A program made the translations under genes and the position numbers. DNA of 46,411 bases. Origin: Candidatus Kapaibacterium sp. (GTDB taxonomy: Bacteria; Bacteroidota; Ignavibacteria; Kapaibacteriales; NICIL-2). The stretch lies in assembly GCA_025055755.1 (NCBI GenBank), contig JANWWF010000010.1:1-46411 (forward strand), read 5' to 3'. A model generated the notes under the pieces. It ran no database searches. It was not told the origin of the DNA and worked only from the letters and a program-made list of their open reading frames with translations. Shown here piece after piece: positions 20,299 to 28,958 of this stretch. Within the stretch, counting starts at the first letter, position 1. Each line of letters opens with the position of its first letter.

Positions 20299-20878
20299 GG
20301 GAAAGTTGCTGATGCGGTTAGTATTCCTGTTCCCCTTGATACCATGGTGGTTGCTACTTTGTGTTCTTTGTGGATTTAGCTCTGCTTTCCTTAGCTGTTC
20401 AGAAGAAGTTCGGCCGGGTACTGATCCAATCCCCTATGAGCTACAGCCAACAAACACGCTCTTTAACGCTGAGATCCACCTCCTGGATTCTACCATCACA
20501 AAAGCACGTGTTGTGGCGGGAAGAATTCGCTGGTTCCCATCGCTTCAGCAGACATTCCTTGATCGGAATGTGCATGTGGATTTTTTTAGCATCTCTGGGC
20601 GCCGAGCAGCGCAGCTGTGGTGCGATAGTGCTAAAATCGACAATGCCACAAACAATATGTGGGCATTTGGGAATGTACGTGTGCTCTCCGACAGCACAGG
20701 GACAATGCTTGAAACGTCATCGCTCCACTGGAACAATGCTCGGAGACGCCTTTCAACAAATGCATTTGTTCGCATCGAACGCCCCGGTGAAGTTGTCGAG
20801 GGAGGATATGGATTTGAGTCTGACGAGTATCTTAAGCATTACACGATTTTCCACGTCCGTGGTAACATTATCCCATGA
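20282..20878 (+). CDS. lptC: LptC-like LPS-export periplasmic protein
   Basis: LptC passes LPS from the LptB2FG transporter to the LptA-type bridge. This protein has 198 residues from ATG 20282, which overlaps kdsA by 17 bases and has a GGGTGG sequence upstream. A hydrophobic N-terminal segment (about 10-38, ending AFLSC) could be a signal anchor or a poor lipobox at Cys. The rest is rich in beta strands with LptC/LptA-fold signs: INDNATN-like repeats such as AKIDNATNNMWAFGNVRVLS, LETSSLHWNNARRRLSTNAF and VVEGGYGFESDE. Position after kdsA, as in many LPS operons, supports the call. Confidence 0.82.
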   Translation: MRKFHKGKLLMRLVFLFPLIPWWLLLCVLCGFSSAFLSCSEEVRPGTDPIPYELQPTNTLFNAEIHLLDSTITKARVVAGRIRWFPSLQQTFLDRNVHVDFFSISGRRAAQLWCDSAKIDNATNNMWAFGNVRVLSDSTGTMLETSSLHWNNARRRLSTNAFVRIERPGEVVEGGYGFESDEYLKHYTIFHVRGNIIP

Positions 20879-21645
20879 AAAAACCGCTTGTCATTGCTAA
20901 TTGGAAAATGAACACAACCGTCGCCGAAGCAAGACAATTAGCGAAACAGATTCGCATGCAACTGGCGTCAGAGGTAGAGCTGCTATCTGCTTGCTCAATA
21001 GTGTTGTGTCCACCATCAGTCAACTTACACGCCGTCTTCGAGGAAATCCAAGGGAGCCCTTTGCTGCTGGGGGGGCAAAACTGCTGGACTGAACCATATG
21101 GCGCTTATACAGGAGAGGTGAGCGCATCAATGCTTCGCGCTATAGGATGCTCGTATGTATTGGTAGGACACAGCGAGCGGCGAAGCATTTTTCACGAAGA
21201 TGATGAAATGATTCTCCGAAAAATGGAGCGCGTCTGGGAGGAAGGATTAATCCCAGTTCTCTGCATTGGTGAGACACTCCACCAGCGACAAACACATCAA
21301 ACATGGAATGTGCTCAAGCGGCAACTCGATATGACTCTCAGTCATCAATATCGCAGCCGTGTATGGGTATGTGCCTATGAACCCGTCTGGGCAATCGGAA
21401 CGGGCATAGCTGCCGAGCCAGAGCAGATCGAACAAGCGCATGCATATCTTCGCTCACTTTTGGATGGTCACAACTGCCGTCACGTACCGATTCTCTACGG
21501 TGGTAGCGTCTCGCCTGAAAATGCTAGTGTGATATTTCGGATACCATACGTTGACGGTGTCTTAGTGGGAGGAGCATCACTTAGTGCTAATTCCTTTGTT
21601 GCCATTGCTCGAGAAAGTGCGTATGCAGCAACGACCGGTCGTTAG
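20875..21645 (+). CDS. tpiA: Triosephosphate isomerase
   Basis: Interconverts dihydroxyacetone phosphate and glyceraldehyde-3-phosphate in glycolysis and gluconeogenesis. The protein has 256 residues with all catalytic residues: Asn9 and Lys11 (ANWKMN), His99 (LVGHSERR) and Glu169 (CAYEPVWAIGTG). The phosphate-binding YGGSVSPENA and VLVGGASL complete the barrel. The start ATG overlaps the lptC stop by 4 bases, so it is very likely translationally coupled to the envelope genes before it. Confidence 0.96.
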   Translation: MKKPLVIANWKMNTTVAEARQLAKQIRMQLASEVELLSACSIVLCPPSVNLHAVFEEIQGSPLLLGGQNCWTEPYGAYTGEVSASMLRAIGCSYVLVGHSERRSIFHEDDEMILRKMERVWEEGLIPVLCIGETLHQRQTHQTWNVLKRQLDMTLSHQYRSRVWVCAYEPVWAIGTGIAAEPEQIEQAHAYLRSLLDGHNCRHVPILYGGSVSPENASVIFRIPYVDGVLVGGASLSANSFVAIARESAYAATTGR

Positions 21646-22210
21646 CATTTTTACTATCGCCAACATTATCACAGCGCTCCGTATTCTGGTTGCACCTGTC
21701 TTTTTCTTCCTTCTTGTCCAAGATGCGTTTTGGGGATATGCATGGGCGTTGATACTCTTCATTGGCGCAGCACTGACCGATTTCGTTGATGGCATCTTGG
21801 CACGATACTTCGGAGAAATCTCCGAATTCGGCATATTTCTTGACCCACTTGCCGATAAGATTCTTGTTCTCTCTGCTTTATTCGGGTTTACGTGGCTCGA
21901 TGTGCTCCCGCTATGGATGGTAAGCGTTGTTGCCGTCCGAGATGTAATCGCTACCATCATTCGCGTTTGGTCTTGGTCGGAAGGGAAGAGTTTCTCTCCC
22001 TCTCCACTGGCAAAATGGAAAACTTTCACCCAGATGGGATTTGTTAGTGCAGTTCTTGTCCTTCTGGCTGCTGAGGCATCACCAGTTCGGGGAATATCCC
22101 ACTGGGCAGCTGGTGTAGTGTCTTCCGGGGTTATTGAAGGAGCTATGTCTATCGTTGTGCTTCTAACGATTGGTAGCCTGTTAGGCTACCTTCGCCGAAT
22201 TCATTTTTAG
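21623..22210 (+). CDS. pgsA: CDP-alcohol phosphatidyltransferase (phosphatidylglycerophosphate synthase-like)
   Basis: Membrane enzyme that moves a phosphatidyl group from CDP-diacylglycerol to an alcohol, most likely glycerol-3-phosphate. The protein has 195 residues from ATG 21623, which overlaps tpiA by 23 bases; a GTG at 21584 would overlap more. The full family motif DxxDGxxARx8GxxxDxxxD is seen, starting DFVDGILARYFG and ending FLDPLADK, with Asp53, Asp56, Asp74 and Asp78. The N-terminal TIANIITALRILVAPVFFF is typical of PgsA. About five membrane helices are visible. Its 3' end overlaps the convergent TolC gene by 4 bases. Confidence 0.9.
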   Translation: MQQRPVVSIFTIANIITALRILVAPVFFFLLVQDAFWGYAWALILFIGAALTDFVDGILARYFGEISEFGIFLDPLADKILVLSALFGFTWLDVLPLWMVSVVAVRDVIATIIRVWSWSEGKSFSPSPLAKWKTFTQMGFVSAVLVLLAAEASPVRGISHWAAGVVSSGVIEGAMSIVVLLTIGSLLGYLRRIHF

Positions 22211-23652
22211 TAATCGGCAACTGCCCAGCGATAGAGTGCTTGGGCAACTGCGTGGGCAAGGAGCGCATCAATTTCTCGCTCTTGCGCTTCCCCAAGAAGA
22301 CGCTCTCGCAAGTTTAGCCGCAACAAATCCGATTCTCCGCGCTCAAATAGTCGTTGCTCTGCTTGGACCATTATCTCAGCAGCGATGCGTTCGGAGCGAG
22401 CGAGTATTACCTGTTCATATGTCGCATTAACCGTTGCTGCAGCTACCAGGACGTCAGTGTCAATTCGTCGTTCTTGAAGCTCGATGAGGGCACGGATTTG
22501 CTCTTGTTGAGCTCGGATACTTTGTTCTTGACCTATTGGTGCGCGGTAGAGGAGAGGAAGTTCAAATGTCAAACCTGCTTTCCAGTATCCACTCGGTTGA
22601 CGTATTGCCATTGAATTCCAACCATTCGAGAAAAGACCTACCGTTGCATTCACAAGCGGCTTGTATGATTCGCCAACGAGACGGAGGTCATAAGAGACTT
22701 GCTCATATTCTGCGCGTAGCCGTTGCAATTCAGGGCGCTGCTTCCGCGCACGGACTCGATCGAAATCAATCTGTACAGCATCGAGAAATTGTTGGGGAGG
22801 GAATTGCTCAGGAATATAATTGCCAATTGCCAAGGGGGAAAGAAATTCACTGGTCCAGATATTCAGAGTAATTGCAAAGGATGCTCGTTCTACTTGATTG
22901 CGGGCACGTGCTAAGAGAGTTCGCCGCCGGAATACCTCTTGGAGGATTTCTATGGAGTCAATAGGGGCGCGTTCTCCTCGCTGGATTTCTGCTTTTATCC
23001 ACTCGTAGCGAATACGCGCAACTTCATAAAGCTGGGCAGCAACGGTATAGCGTGCATGTGCTGCTGCCCAGTTGAAATAATCGCTTAGCGCAGAAAAGCT
23101 CAGTAGATTGCGCCGCTCGACGAATGCAGCATTTGCTGCGAACACACCTTGCTCTGCACGAGCAATTGCAGTTCGCACTGGATCTGTCTGCACATTTCGC
23201 AGCAAGGGAATGGAAACTCCAATATTCGGCTCGCCTTCTTGGGTGGTCAGTATATCACGGTCAAAAAAATCAGTAGCTCGGCGAAAGCCAAGCGTTATCC
23301 GTTGTCCCCAGTATAAGGGGATTGCGAGCGAAGCAGAAAATTCATTGTTCTTGTATTGGCCGTTATCATGCTTTGTCCCCAGCACACCATTGAGGCGTGG
23401 ATCAAGTGCTCCCCATGCACTTAGCTCTGCTCCTTGCGCACGCTCTACCGTTGCTGCTGCAATTCGTAGCTCTGGGTGGTATCGCTGGACCATTGAGAGG
23501 TATCTATCCAGCCGTAATGTGTCTGGTGTACGTGTTGGTGGAAGAACCATGCTGCTATCTTTGCGCATAATCATGCGCAATGCATCTGTGAATTGCGCAT
23601 ATGCAACGCCTGTTGCCCAACTAAGAGCTACAAGCAGGTAGGAAAGTCGCAT
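22207..23652 (-). CDS. TolC-family outer-membrane efflux/export protein
   Basis: Outer-membrane channel-tunnel protein, 481 residues. A signal peptide ends in TGVAYAQ (about residue 20). Two TolC-type halves follow with long helices: LRIAAATVERAQGAELSAWG, LRNVQTDPVRTAIARAEQGV, and YEVARIRYEWIKAEIQRGERAPIDSIEILQ-like heptads (here seen over about 200-240). In the second half, SGYWKAGLTFELPLLYR is a typical strand near the barrel, and LFERGESDLLRLNLRE a typical helix. It is the last gene of an operon with the membrane fusion protein (3-base gap) and the ABC protein. Together they form a type I secretion-like envelope exporter. Confidence 0.88.
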   Translation of the reverse strand: MRLSYLLVALSWATGVAYAQFTDALRMIMRKDSSMVLPPTRTPDTLRLDRYLSMVQRYHPELRIAAATVERAQGAELSAWGALDPRLNGVLGTKHDNGQYKNNEFSASLAIPLYWGQRITLGFRRATDFFDRDILTTQEGEPNIGVSIPLLRNVQTDPVRTAIARAEQGVFAANAAFVERRNLLSFSALSDYFNWAAAHARYTVAAQLYEVARIRYEWIKAEIQRGERAPIDSIEILQEVFRRRTLLARARNQVERASFAITLNIWTSEFLSPLAIGNYIPEQFPPQQFLDAVQIDFDRVRARKQRPELQRLRAEYEQVSYDLRLVGESYKPLVNATVGLFSNGWNSMAIRQPSGYWKAGLTFELPLLYRAPIGQEQSIRAQQEQIRALIELQERRIDTDVLVAAATVNATYEQVILARSERIAAEIMVQAEQRLFERGESDLLRLNLRERLLGEAQEREIDALLAHAVAQALYRWAVADY

Positions 23653-23655
23653 TGA

Positions 23656-25122
23656 TTACTTCACCTCGTCGGTTTTATCGAATAAAGGTGCTTCCTCTTT
23701 ACTTTCATCTCCACCTTTGAAGGGGGCACGCGATGACGGCTTGCGCCGAATTGGTGGCGGTTCTTTGAGAGATGGTGGGAATCCGTTGAGCTGCCGCCAA
23801 ATTTCATATGCCAGTGGCACAGTGTTCAGGAGCATCCATCCCCGGGCTTTTGTACCAGGACGGAGCACTGCAGGATTGGGCCATGGTTCATCTGCAGTAT
23901 CCGGCTTAACAATGGCACGAAACATTCCACTGCCGCGATCATCATCAACTGCATCAACCACAGAAACGACCCCGCCAAATGTACCAACATTTACTTGGGG
24001 GAAGCCGGAGATTTGCAGCGCAGGGAAACCATCAAACTGGATGCGGACTTTCTGTCCTGGATATACCAAGGGGGCATCGTTTCCCTTGATAAGTAACTCT
24101 ACTGCCAGCGAACCAACCTCGGGCATAACGATAGCAAGTGGTTCACCTTGCTTGACTGTTTCTCCTGGACCGAGAGAATAAAGACGCACGACTATGCCTT
24201 CGATCGGTGAACGAACAACCGCATATGACCGCCGCGCTTCAATATTGGACTTTTCAATTTGCGCCTTCGCAATTGCAGCTTCCACTGAGGAAAGGGATTC
24301 TTGAGCTTTGTTGAGATCACTCCGTGTTTTTTCTACCTTGGCGTTCCACTCATTCCGCTTGAGTTGTAGCTCCTGTTGGGCTTGTTCGAGCTGACTTTCC
24401 GCTGCTCGAAGCTCCGCTTGGGCGCGATTGTACCGCGCTTGTGCCTGCTGGAGGGCAAGCCGCGCAGACTCAAATTCACGCAATGAACGGAGACCCTGAT
24501 CATAGAGCGCCTTGCGATCACGATAGCGTTGCTCAGCAATTTGAAGCTCAAGAGTCTCCTGTTCGAAAAGTGCACGGGCGGCGGTTAAGCGTTGTTGCGA
24601 CTGAATGATATACTGTTCCGCAGCATTAATTGCGGATTGACGGGCTTGCATTTCTGCATCAAGCTGTGCAGAAATTGCTGAAATTTGTTGCCGAAGCTGT
24701 ACAGCTCGGTCTTGGAGCCATTGGACGTGTGCCTCCGCACGCTGCACAATGTTAGGATCGAGAAACTTAGGATCTATATCCTGTAGAACAGCGATAGTAT
24801 CGCCAGCTGCTACATGCATTCCCTCGGTTACATACCATCGAACCAATCGCCCGGTAATCTGCGCGTTGATATACTGAGGACGTTCCACTGGATTTAACGC
24901 AGTGACTCGACCATCTGCAATCACAGTCTGTACCCACGGTGTTGCAAAAGAAACCAGCAGCACCAACAGAAGCACAACAAGAACTACCCGTAAGTAGCGC
25001 CGTATCAGGGGGGGAGCCTCGATATCCTCGAGCACGCTGACATAAATACTCGAGAGCACCTTTTCCCGACGGCGCTTACGGCGATTCTTGACAGCTACTT
25101 GTTTTTCCAGTACTTCCTGCAT
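23656..25122 (-). CDS. HlyD-type membrane fusion protein of ABC exporter
   Basis: Periplasmic adaptor linking the inner-membrane ABC protein to the TolC channel. The protein has 488 residues. One inner-membrane helix (about 46-63, VVLVVLLLVLLVSFATPW) follows a basic cytoplasmic tail. A split biotinyl/barrel-sandwich domain has INAQITGRLVRWYVTEGMHV before and VVRSPIEGIVVRLYSLGPGE after a long coiled coil (about 130-300) rich in Gln, Arg and Ala. A beta-barrel region follows. The C-terminal 35 residues are Pro/Lys/Asp-rich and look unstructured. The gene starts 8 bases after the ABC gene. Confidence 0.88.
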   Translation of the reverse strand: MQEVLEKQVAVKNRRKRRREKVLSSIYVSVLEDIEAPPLIRRYLRVVLVVLLLVLLVSFATPWVQTVIADGRVTALNPVERPQYINAQITGRLVRWYVTEGMHVAAGDTIAVLQDIDPKFLDPNIVQRAEAHVQWLQDRAVQLRQQISAISAQLDAEMQARQSAINAAEQYIIQSQQRLTAARALFEQETLELQIAEQRYRDRKALYDQGLRSLREFESARLALQQAQARYNRAQAELRAAESQLEQAQQELQLKRNEWNAKVEKTRSDLNKAQESLSSVEAAIAKAQIEKSNIEARRSYAVVRSPIEGIVVRLYSLGPGETVKQGEPLAIVMPEVGSLAVELLIKGNDAPLVYPGQKVRIQFDGFPALQISGFPQVNVGTFGGVVSVVDAVDDDRGSGMFRAIVKPDTADEPWPNPAVLRPGTKARGWMLLNTVPLAYEIWRQLNGFPPSLKEPPPIRRKPSSRAPFKGGDESKEEAPLFDKTDEVK

Positions 25123-25130
25123 GAGTAGAG

Positions 25131-26879
25131 CTACTGCTGTTTGATAAGACTGTTTAGCGTCGGGAACAATTGCTGTAGCATGCTTCCATCATGCCGCGCT
25201 ACTCGTGCAACAGGACCGTGTTCGATAATGTATCCATCGTGTAAGACAGCAACTGTTTCCGATTCGATGACGACTTCTGGGTCATGGGATATGGTAACGA
25301 CAGTCCAGGGGTTACTTTTATCGTAAAGACGTTTGACGATGGTAAGCTTGACGTTATCCTCAATGCCGTTGAACCCTTCATCAATGATGAGAAGCCGCGG
25401 GCGATGAACGATAGCACGAGCAATCATGATGCGTCGTATCTGACCAGTCGAGAGATTACCTCCCCGCGGACCGACTGGAGTAAGAACACCTTGCTCGGTT
25501 TTATTAAGCCATCGATCCAGCATCGTCAATTCCAGTGCCCAACGAACATCTTCTTGCGATATCCACGAGCGTCCCCAGATAATGTTATCGAGAATTGTCC
25601 CATTGATAATCTCGTCACTTGTTTTGATATAGCCAATGTAGTTACGGAAACTCGTGCGATCGAGCAGTCGGGTATCGTAATCATTAATCAAAATCGATCC
25701 CTTCTGTGGTTGCAACAGGCCAAGCATCAAATGTCCCAGTGTAGATTTCCCACAGCCACTGGTCCCGACTATGCACAACCGTTCTCCGGGATTAACCGTC
25801 AAGTTAATAGAGCGGAGAAGAGGAACATCCGAGCGGTAAGAAAACGCTACATCAACAAATTCTACTTTCAGCCCTGCTGTTGTGCCATTAAGCTCGAAGG
25901 GCATTGCACCGTTGTGTTCGTGACGAAGACTGGTCAATTGCTCCAACTTGGACAGTGAAGTGAGAAGTGTGAAAAAAGAAGGTATCTGCTTGATGATGTT
26001 CTCAATGCTACTGAGAAAAAGGAGAATAATAATCTCGCTGGCAACAAGCTGGCCTAACGAAATTTGTCTATCTATTACAAGGAAGCCACCTACTAACAGG
26101 ACAGTAACAATCATCACTATCCGCAAAGCCGTCGCGACGATTTGCTGGCGGACTATAATTCGGAAGTGGGCTTTGCGATTTTGGAGCCATCGCTGCAAAG
26201 GGCTTTCAAAGCGTTCAATAACATGCTGTACGGTAGAGAATACCTTGTAACTTACAATATTTACCCCTACCTCGTCAAGGGCATCTGCTAAGGCATACTT
26301 TGCATCAGATTCGGCAATATTTGTTACTACTCCTCCGTAGCCGGCAACAACGATGAGCGTAATAGTAAGCGTTACAAGCAGAGTTGTCAGTCCCCAAAGA
26401 AGCGAACTAAATATCGCCATAAAAACAAGACCGACAAGGATCGAAAGAGCAGCAGTAATAGCATCAAGAGTCAGCTTAGTGAACACTTTCTGAACATTGA
26501 CAACATCGAAGAAGCGATTAAGGAGAGACAAAACATTCGTGTGTTCAAATTCGCGCAGGTCAGTTTCCCACAAAGTCGAGGCAGCCTGACAAGTTGTGCG
26601 AACAAAAATGCGACGCTCAATAAGTTCAGCAACGTAAAGTTGTACAATACCGAAAAGCCCACTAACGGCAAGAAGGACGGTCAACCCTACTGCGACAACA
26701 ATAAGAGGAAGAGTTACTGTCCCCGCTGCGATTGTTGTTACCAACAAATCCACTGCCAGCGGCACGGAGAGGGAAAAAATGCTCACCAGAATTCCATACC
26801 CGATAAGCAAAGAGATATCCCGGCTTTCTAATTCGACCAGGTCAAACAGTAGTCGTGTCGGTGAAGTTTTTTTGGCCAT
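25131..26879 (-). CDS. ABC exporter (fused membrane and ATPase domains) with altered Q-loop
   Basis: Half-size type I exporter, 582 residues: about six membrane helices (about 20-310) followed by one nucleotide-binding domain. Walker A is VGTSGCGKST (371-380), the signature is NLSTGQ (475-480) and Walker B is RLLIIDEG with catalytic Glu501. The switch His is His532 (TISHDPE). The Q-loop, normally VPQDP, reads YIKTSDE, so the expected Gln is Thr420. There is no N-terminal C39 peptidase domain, so it does not appear to be a bacteriocin-type exporter. With the downstream fusion and TolC-type genes it forms a complete exporter; substrate unknown. Confidence 0.88.
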   Translation of the reverse strand: MAKKTSPTRLLFDLVELESRDISLLIGYGILVSIFSLSVPLAVDLLVTTIAAGTVTLPLIVVAVGLTVLLAVSGLFGIVQLYVAELIERRIFVRTTCQAASTLWETDLREFEHTNVLSLLNRFFDVVNVQKVFTKLTLDAITAALSILVGLVFMAIFSSLLWGLTTLLVTLTITLIVVAGYGGVVTNIAESDAKYALADALDEVGVNIVSYKVFSTVQHVIERFESPLQRWLQNRKAHFRIIVRQQIVATALRIVMIVTVLLVGGFLVIDRQISLGQLVASEIIILLFLSSIENIIKQIPSFFTLLTSLSKLEQLTSLRHEHNGAMPFELNGTTAGLKVEFVDVAFSYRSDVPLLRSINLTVNPGERLCIVGTSGCGKSTLGHLMLGLLQPQKGSILINDYDTRLLDRTSFRNYIGYIKTSDEIINGTILDNIIWGRSWISQEDVRWALELTMLDRWLNKTEQGVLTPVGPRGGNLSTGQIRRIMIARAIVHRPRLLIIDEGFNGIEDNVKLTIVKRLYDKSNPWTVVTISHDPEVVIESETVAVLHDGYIIEHGPVARVARHDGSMLQQLFPTLNSLIKQQ

Positions 26880-26950
26880 GGGCTGTATGGTTATTCTTCT
26901 CTGTGCCGGAATACGCTAACCTGTGACGAACGGGGGCGTAGGGCTATTTT

Positions 26951-28900
26951 TCAGCGAAGAGTGACACGAATCGAACGATTCAAGAATCTTCCTTCAGGGG
27001 TATCGTCTCGAAAGCGCCGCTCTATCCCACGAGCAACGATAGTGATGTTTTTTGAGCCTGCTTGGCTCCGAAGGAATTCCTCAGTGGCTCGAGCTCGTTC
27101 CTCTGCCAGCTTACGATTGCGAGCAACGTCTCCAAGTATATCAGCACTTCCACCAATTTCAATTGTTGTCCCTGGAGATATGCGTTCAATCAGCTGCTGA
27201 AGAAGCTCCCGATTTTCCATTGATAACTGGCTACTATTGTAGTCGAATCGCAAGATCGCTTCGAAACGATTGGTAGCAAGTTCAACTCGACGGCGGGGAA
27301 GCTGATCCAATGCCACAACCAATGAGTCACGGCTACGGATTCCTGTTCCCGCTACTTCCGCTTCCCCAACTAATGGGAAGGAAGAAACTCGACGCTCAGG
27401 GTCAAGTCGCACCAATACAGAAGCAGCATACTCCCCTGGACCATTGACCGTCTGCACGTCGCTGCCAGTAATGCGCACGGGAATCTCAACATCGTCTATT
27501 GCCGTTCCTTCGATACGGTAGTAGACTACACCAGCAAGATTGGCAAATGTTTGCTTGGAAACATATTCAAGGATTGGTGCTCCCGCAATTGTAATATCAA
27601 CTCGCTGGTTTTCTGCACGTCCCTCCGGATAATCCATGTTCGATGGAATGCGGGGAAGGCGGGTCGATCGTATGCGAATTCTGGATGGATCCACTCCGAG
27701 ATTTTGCAGTGCATACGCTACTGCTTCTGCACGACGGCGAGCTAAGAGGGTATCATTCCCTTCGTATTCGCCTGCACAAGCTCCCTCCAGGACAACGCTT
27801 GCTTGAGGACTTCGACGCAAAATACTGGCAACAACAAGCAAGATGTTTCGATGGGCAAGCACGGGGTCGTCTGTTGATATCGTATCGGTAGGATTTTTCG
27901 CATAACGAGAGGGAATTTCTGCTGAATTCTGATCAAAGAAAACTGCGTTCACAAGCGGAGTTGTGGCGACAAGTTCAGTTCCCTCATCGATACGCCCTTC
28001 AAAACGCAAAAGAGAAAGAGCCACTGTAGGTGAGGGAAGAGGGGAAAGCTCAGGGATTGGTGGCTTCAAAGTGTCTGGTGGTAGAACAGGGACTGGTTGT
28101 GACGGTATTGCTGGCTTTTCCTCTGATTTCTCAAGAGAGATACGGACACCAAGCTCCAGCCGCACCCCGCCAATTGTCCACGAGACCTTCTCGACAGGTG
28201 GAGTGAAGATATAATCATACCCAACACGCTGGAGAAGATGTATTCGTGAGCCAATGGGAAGAAGATGTTCAAGACCTACACTGGCACCAATAATGGGACG
28301 AGTCAATCCTTGAATTGTCTGAAATCCGCCTGTCCAGTTGATAGTTCTTTGCTGCGTACTAATAAAAACCGCATTTTCCGGCGAAAGGATACGCCGTTCT
28401 TGTTGCAGAGACCCATGAATAGGTATCCCAATCCGTATGCCACCATCCACCCGAAATGTGGACCGACCAAGAGAGAATGGAATCCACCAAATTGTTGGCG
28501 TAAACTCCAGGTATGCTAAGCGTACATCCAATGAATTCTCAGTAACAACATCGACGACATTCCCCGTTGTACTATCAAATGCTGGCTCGGAATCATCCTG
28601 CGTTAGGAGACGTCCACCTCGTGGAATATATGCTGCACTCAAGCCAATTGCAAGCTGAGGATGCAAGGGATATTCCAGCGAGAGTGCACCTGCAAGCCAC
28701 GTACCATTTCCTTTGATGTACTGTCCGCAGTCTATTGTACCAGGCAGGGATGAAAACTGTGGATAATGCTGAAGATTTGTCCATATGCCGCGAATGCTTA
28801 GTCCCAGCAATTCACGCTCGAGAGGAAGAGGTTGTTGGGATTTACTCTGGAAAGGAAGCAATAGGCAGCCTATCCCGAACAAGAGAAAAATACGTTGCAT
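26951..28900 (-). CDS. OmpA-family outer-membrane protein with two OmpA-like regions
   Basis: A 649-residue protein with a signal peptide ending SKSQQ (about 22), a beta-strand-rich barrel-like domain (about 25-260) and a proline-rich spacer (PSQPVPVLPPDTLKPPIPEL). Two OmpA-like regions follow. The first (about 318-437) has AVFFDQNSAEIP, VVLEGACAGEYEGND and RRRAEAVAYALQNLGV. The second, at the C terminus (about 552-649), has LRFDYNSSQLS, EIGGSADILGD and RKLAEERARATEEFL. The OmpA fold binds peptidoglycan. ATG 28900 is chosen because it gives a clean signal peptide; a longer frame to 28978 would overlap the epimerase gene. It lies 71 bases before the ABC exporter gene. Confidence 0.87.
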   Translation of the reverse strand: MQRIFLLFGIGCLLLPFQSKSQQPLPLERELLGLSIRGIWTNLQHYPQFSSLPGTIDCGQYIKGNGTWLAGALSLEYPLHPQLAIGLSAAYIPRGGRLLTQDDSEPAFDSTTGNVVDVVTENSLDVRLAYLEFTPTIWWIPFSLGRSTFRVDGGIRIGIPIHGSLQQERRILSPENAVFISTQQRTINWTGGFQTIQGLTRPIIGASVGLEHLLPIGSRIHLLQRVGYDYIFTPPVEKVSWTIGGVRLELGVRISLEKSEEKPAIPSQPVPVLPPDTLKPPIPELSPLPSPTVALSLLRFEGRIDEGTELVATTPLVNAVFFDQNSAEIPSRYAKNPTDTISTDDPVLAHRNILLVVASILRRSPQASVVLEGACAGEYEGNDTLLARRRAEAVAYALQNLGVDPSRIRIRSTRLPRIPSNMDYPEGRAENQRVDITIAGAPILEYVSKQTFANLAGVVYYRIEGTAIDDVEIPVRITGSDVQTVNGPGEYAASVLVRLDPERRVSSFPLVGEAEVAGTGIRSRDSLVVALDQLPRRRVELATNRFEAILRFDYNSSQLSMENRELLQQLIERISPGTTIEIGGSADILGDVARNRKLAEERARATEEFLRSQAGSKNITIVARGIERRFRDDTPEGRFLNRSIRVTLR

Positions 28901-28958
28901 CACAGTACACCGAATGGATGACGGTTGCAAATATCGTTGATGAATTTCACTGAAATAT

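Noticed and set aside
23108-23641. Plus-strand open frame of 177 residues opposite the TolC-family gene
   Set aside because: It is rich in Ser, Arg and Ala as expected for reading antisense to coiled-coil DNA. The TolC reading has a signal peptide and family motifs.
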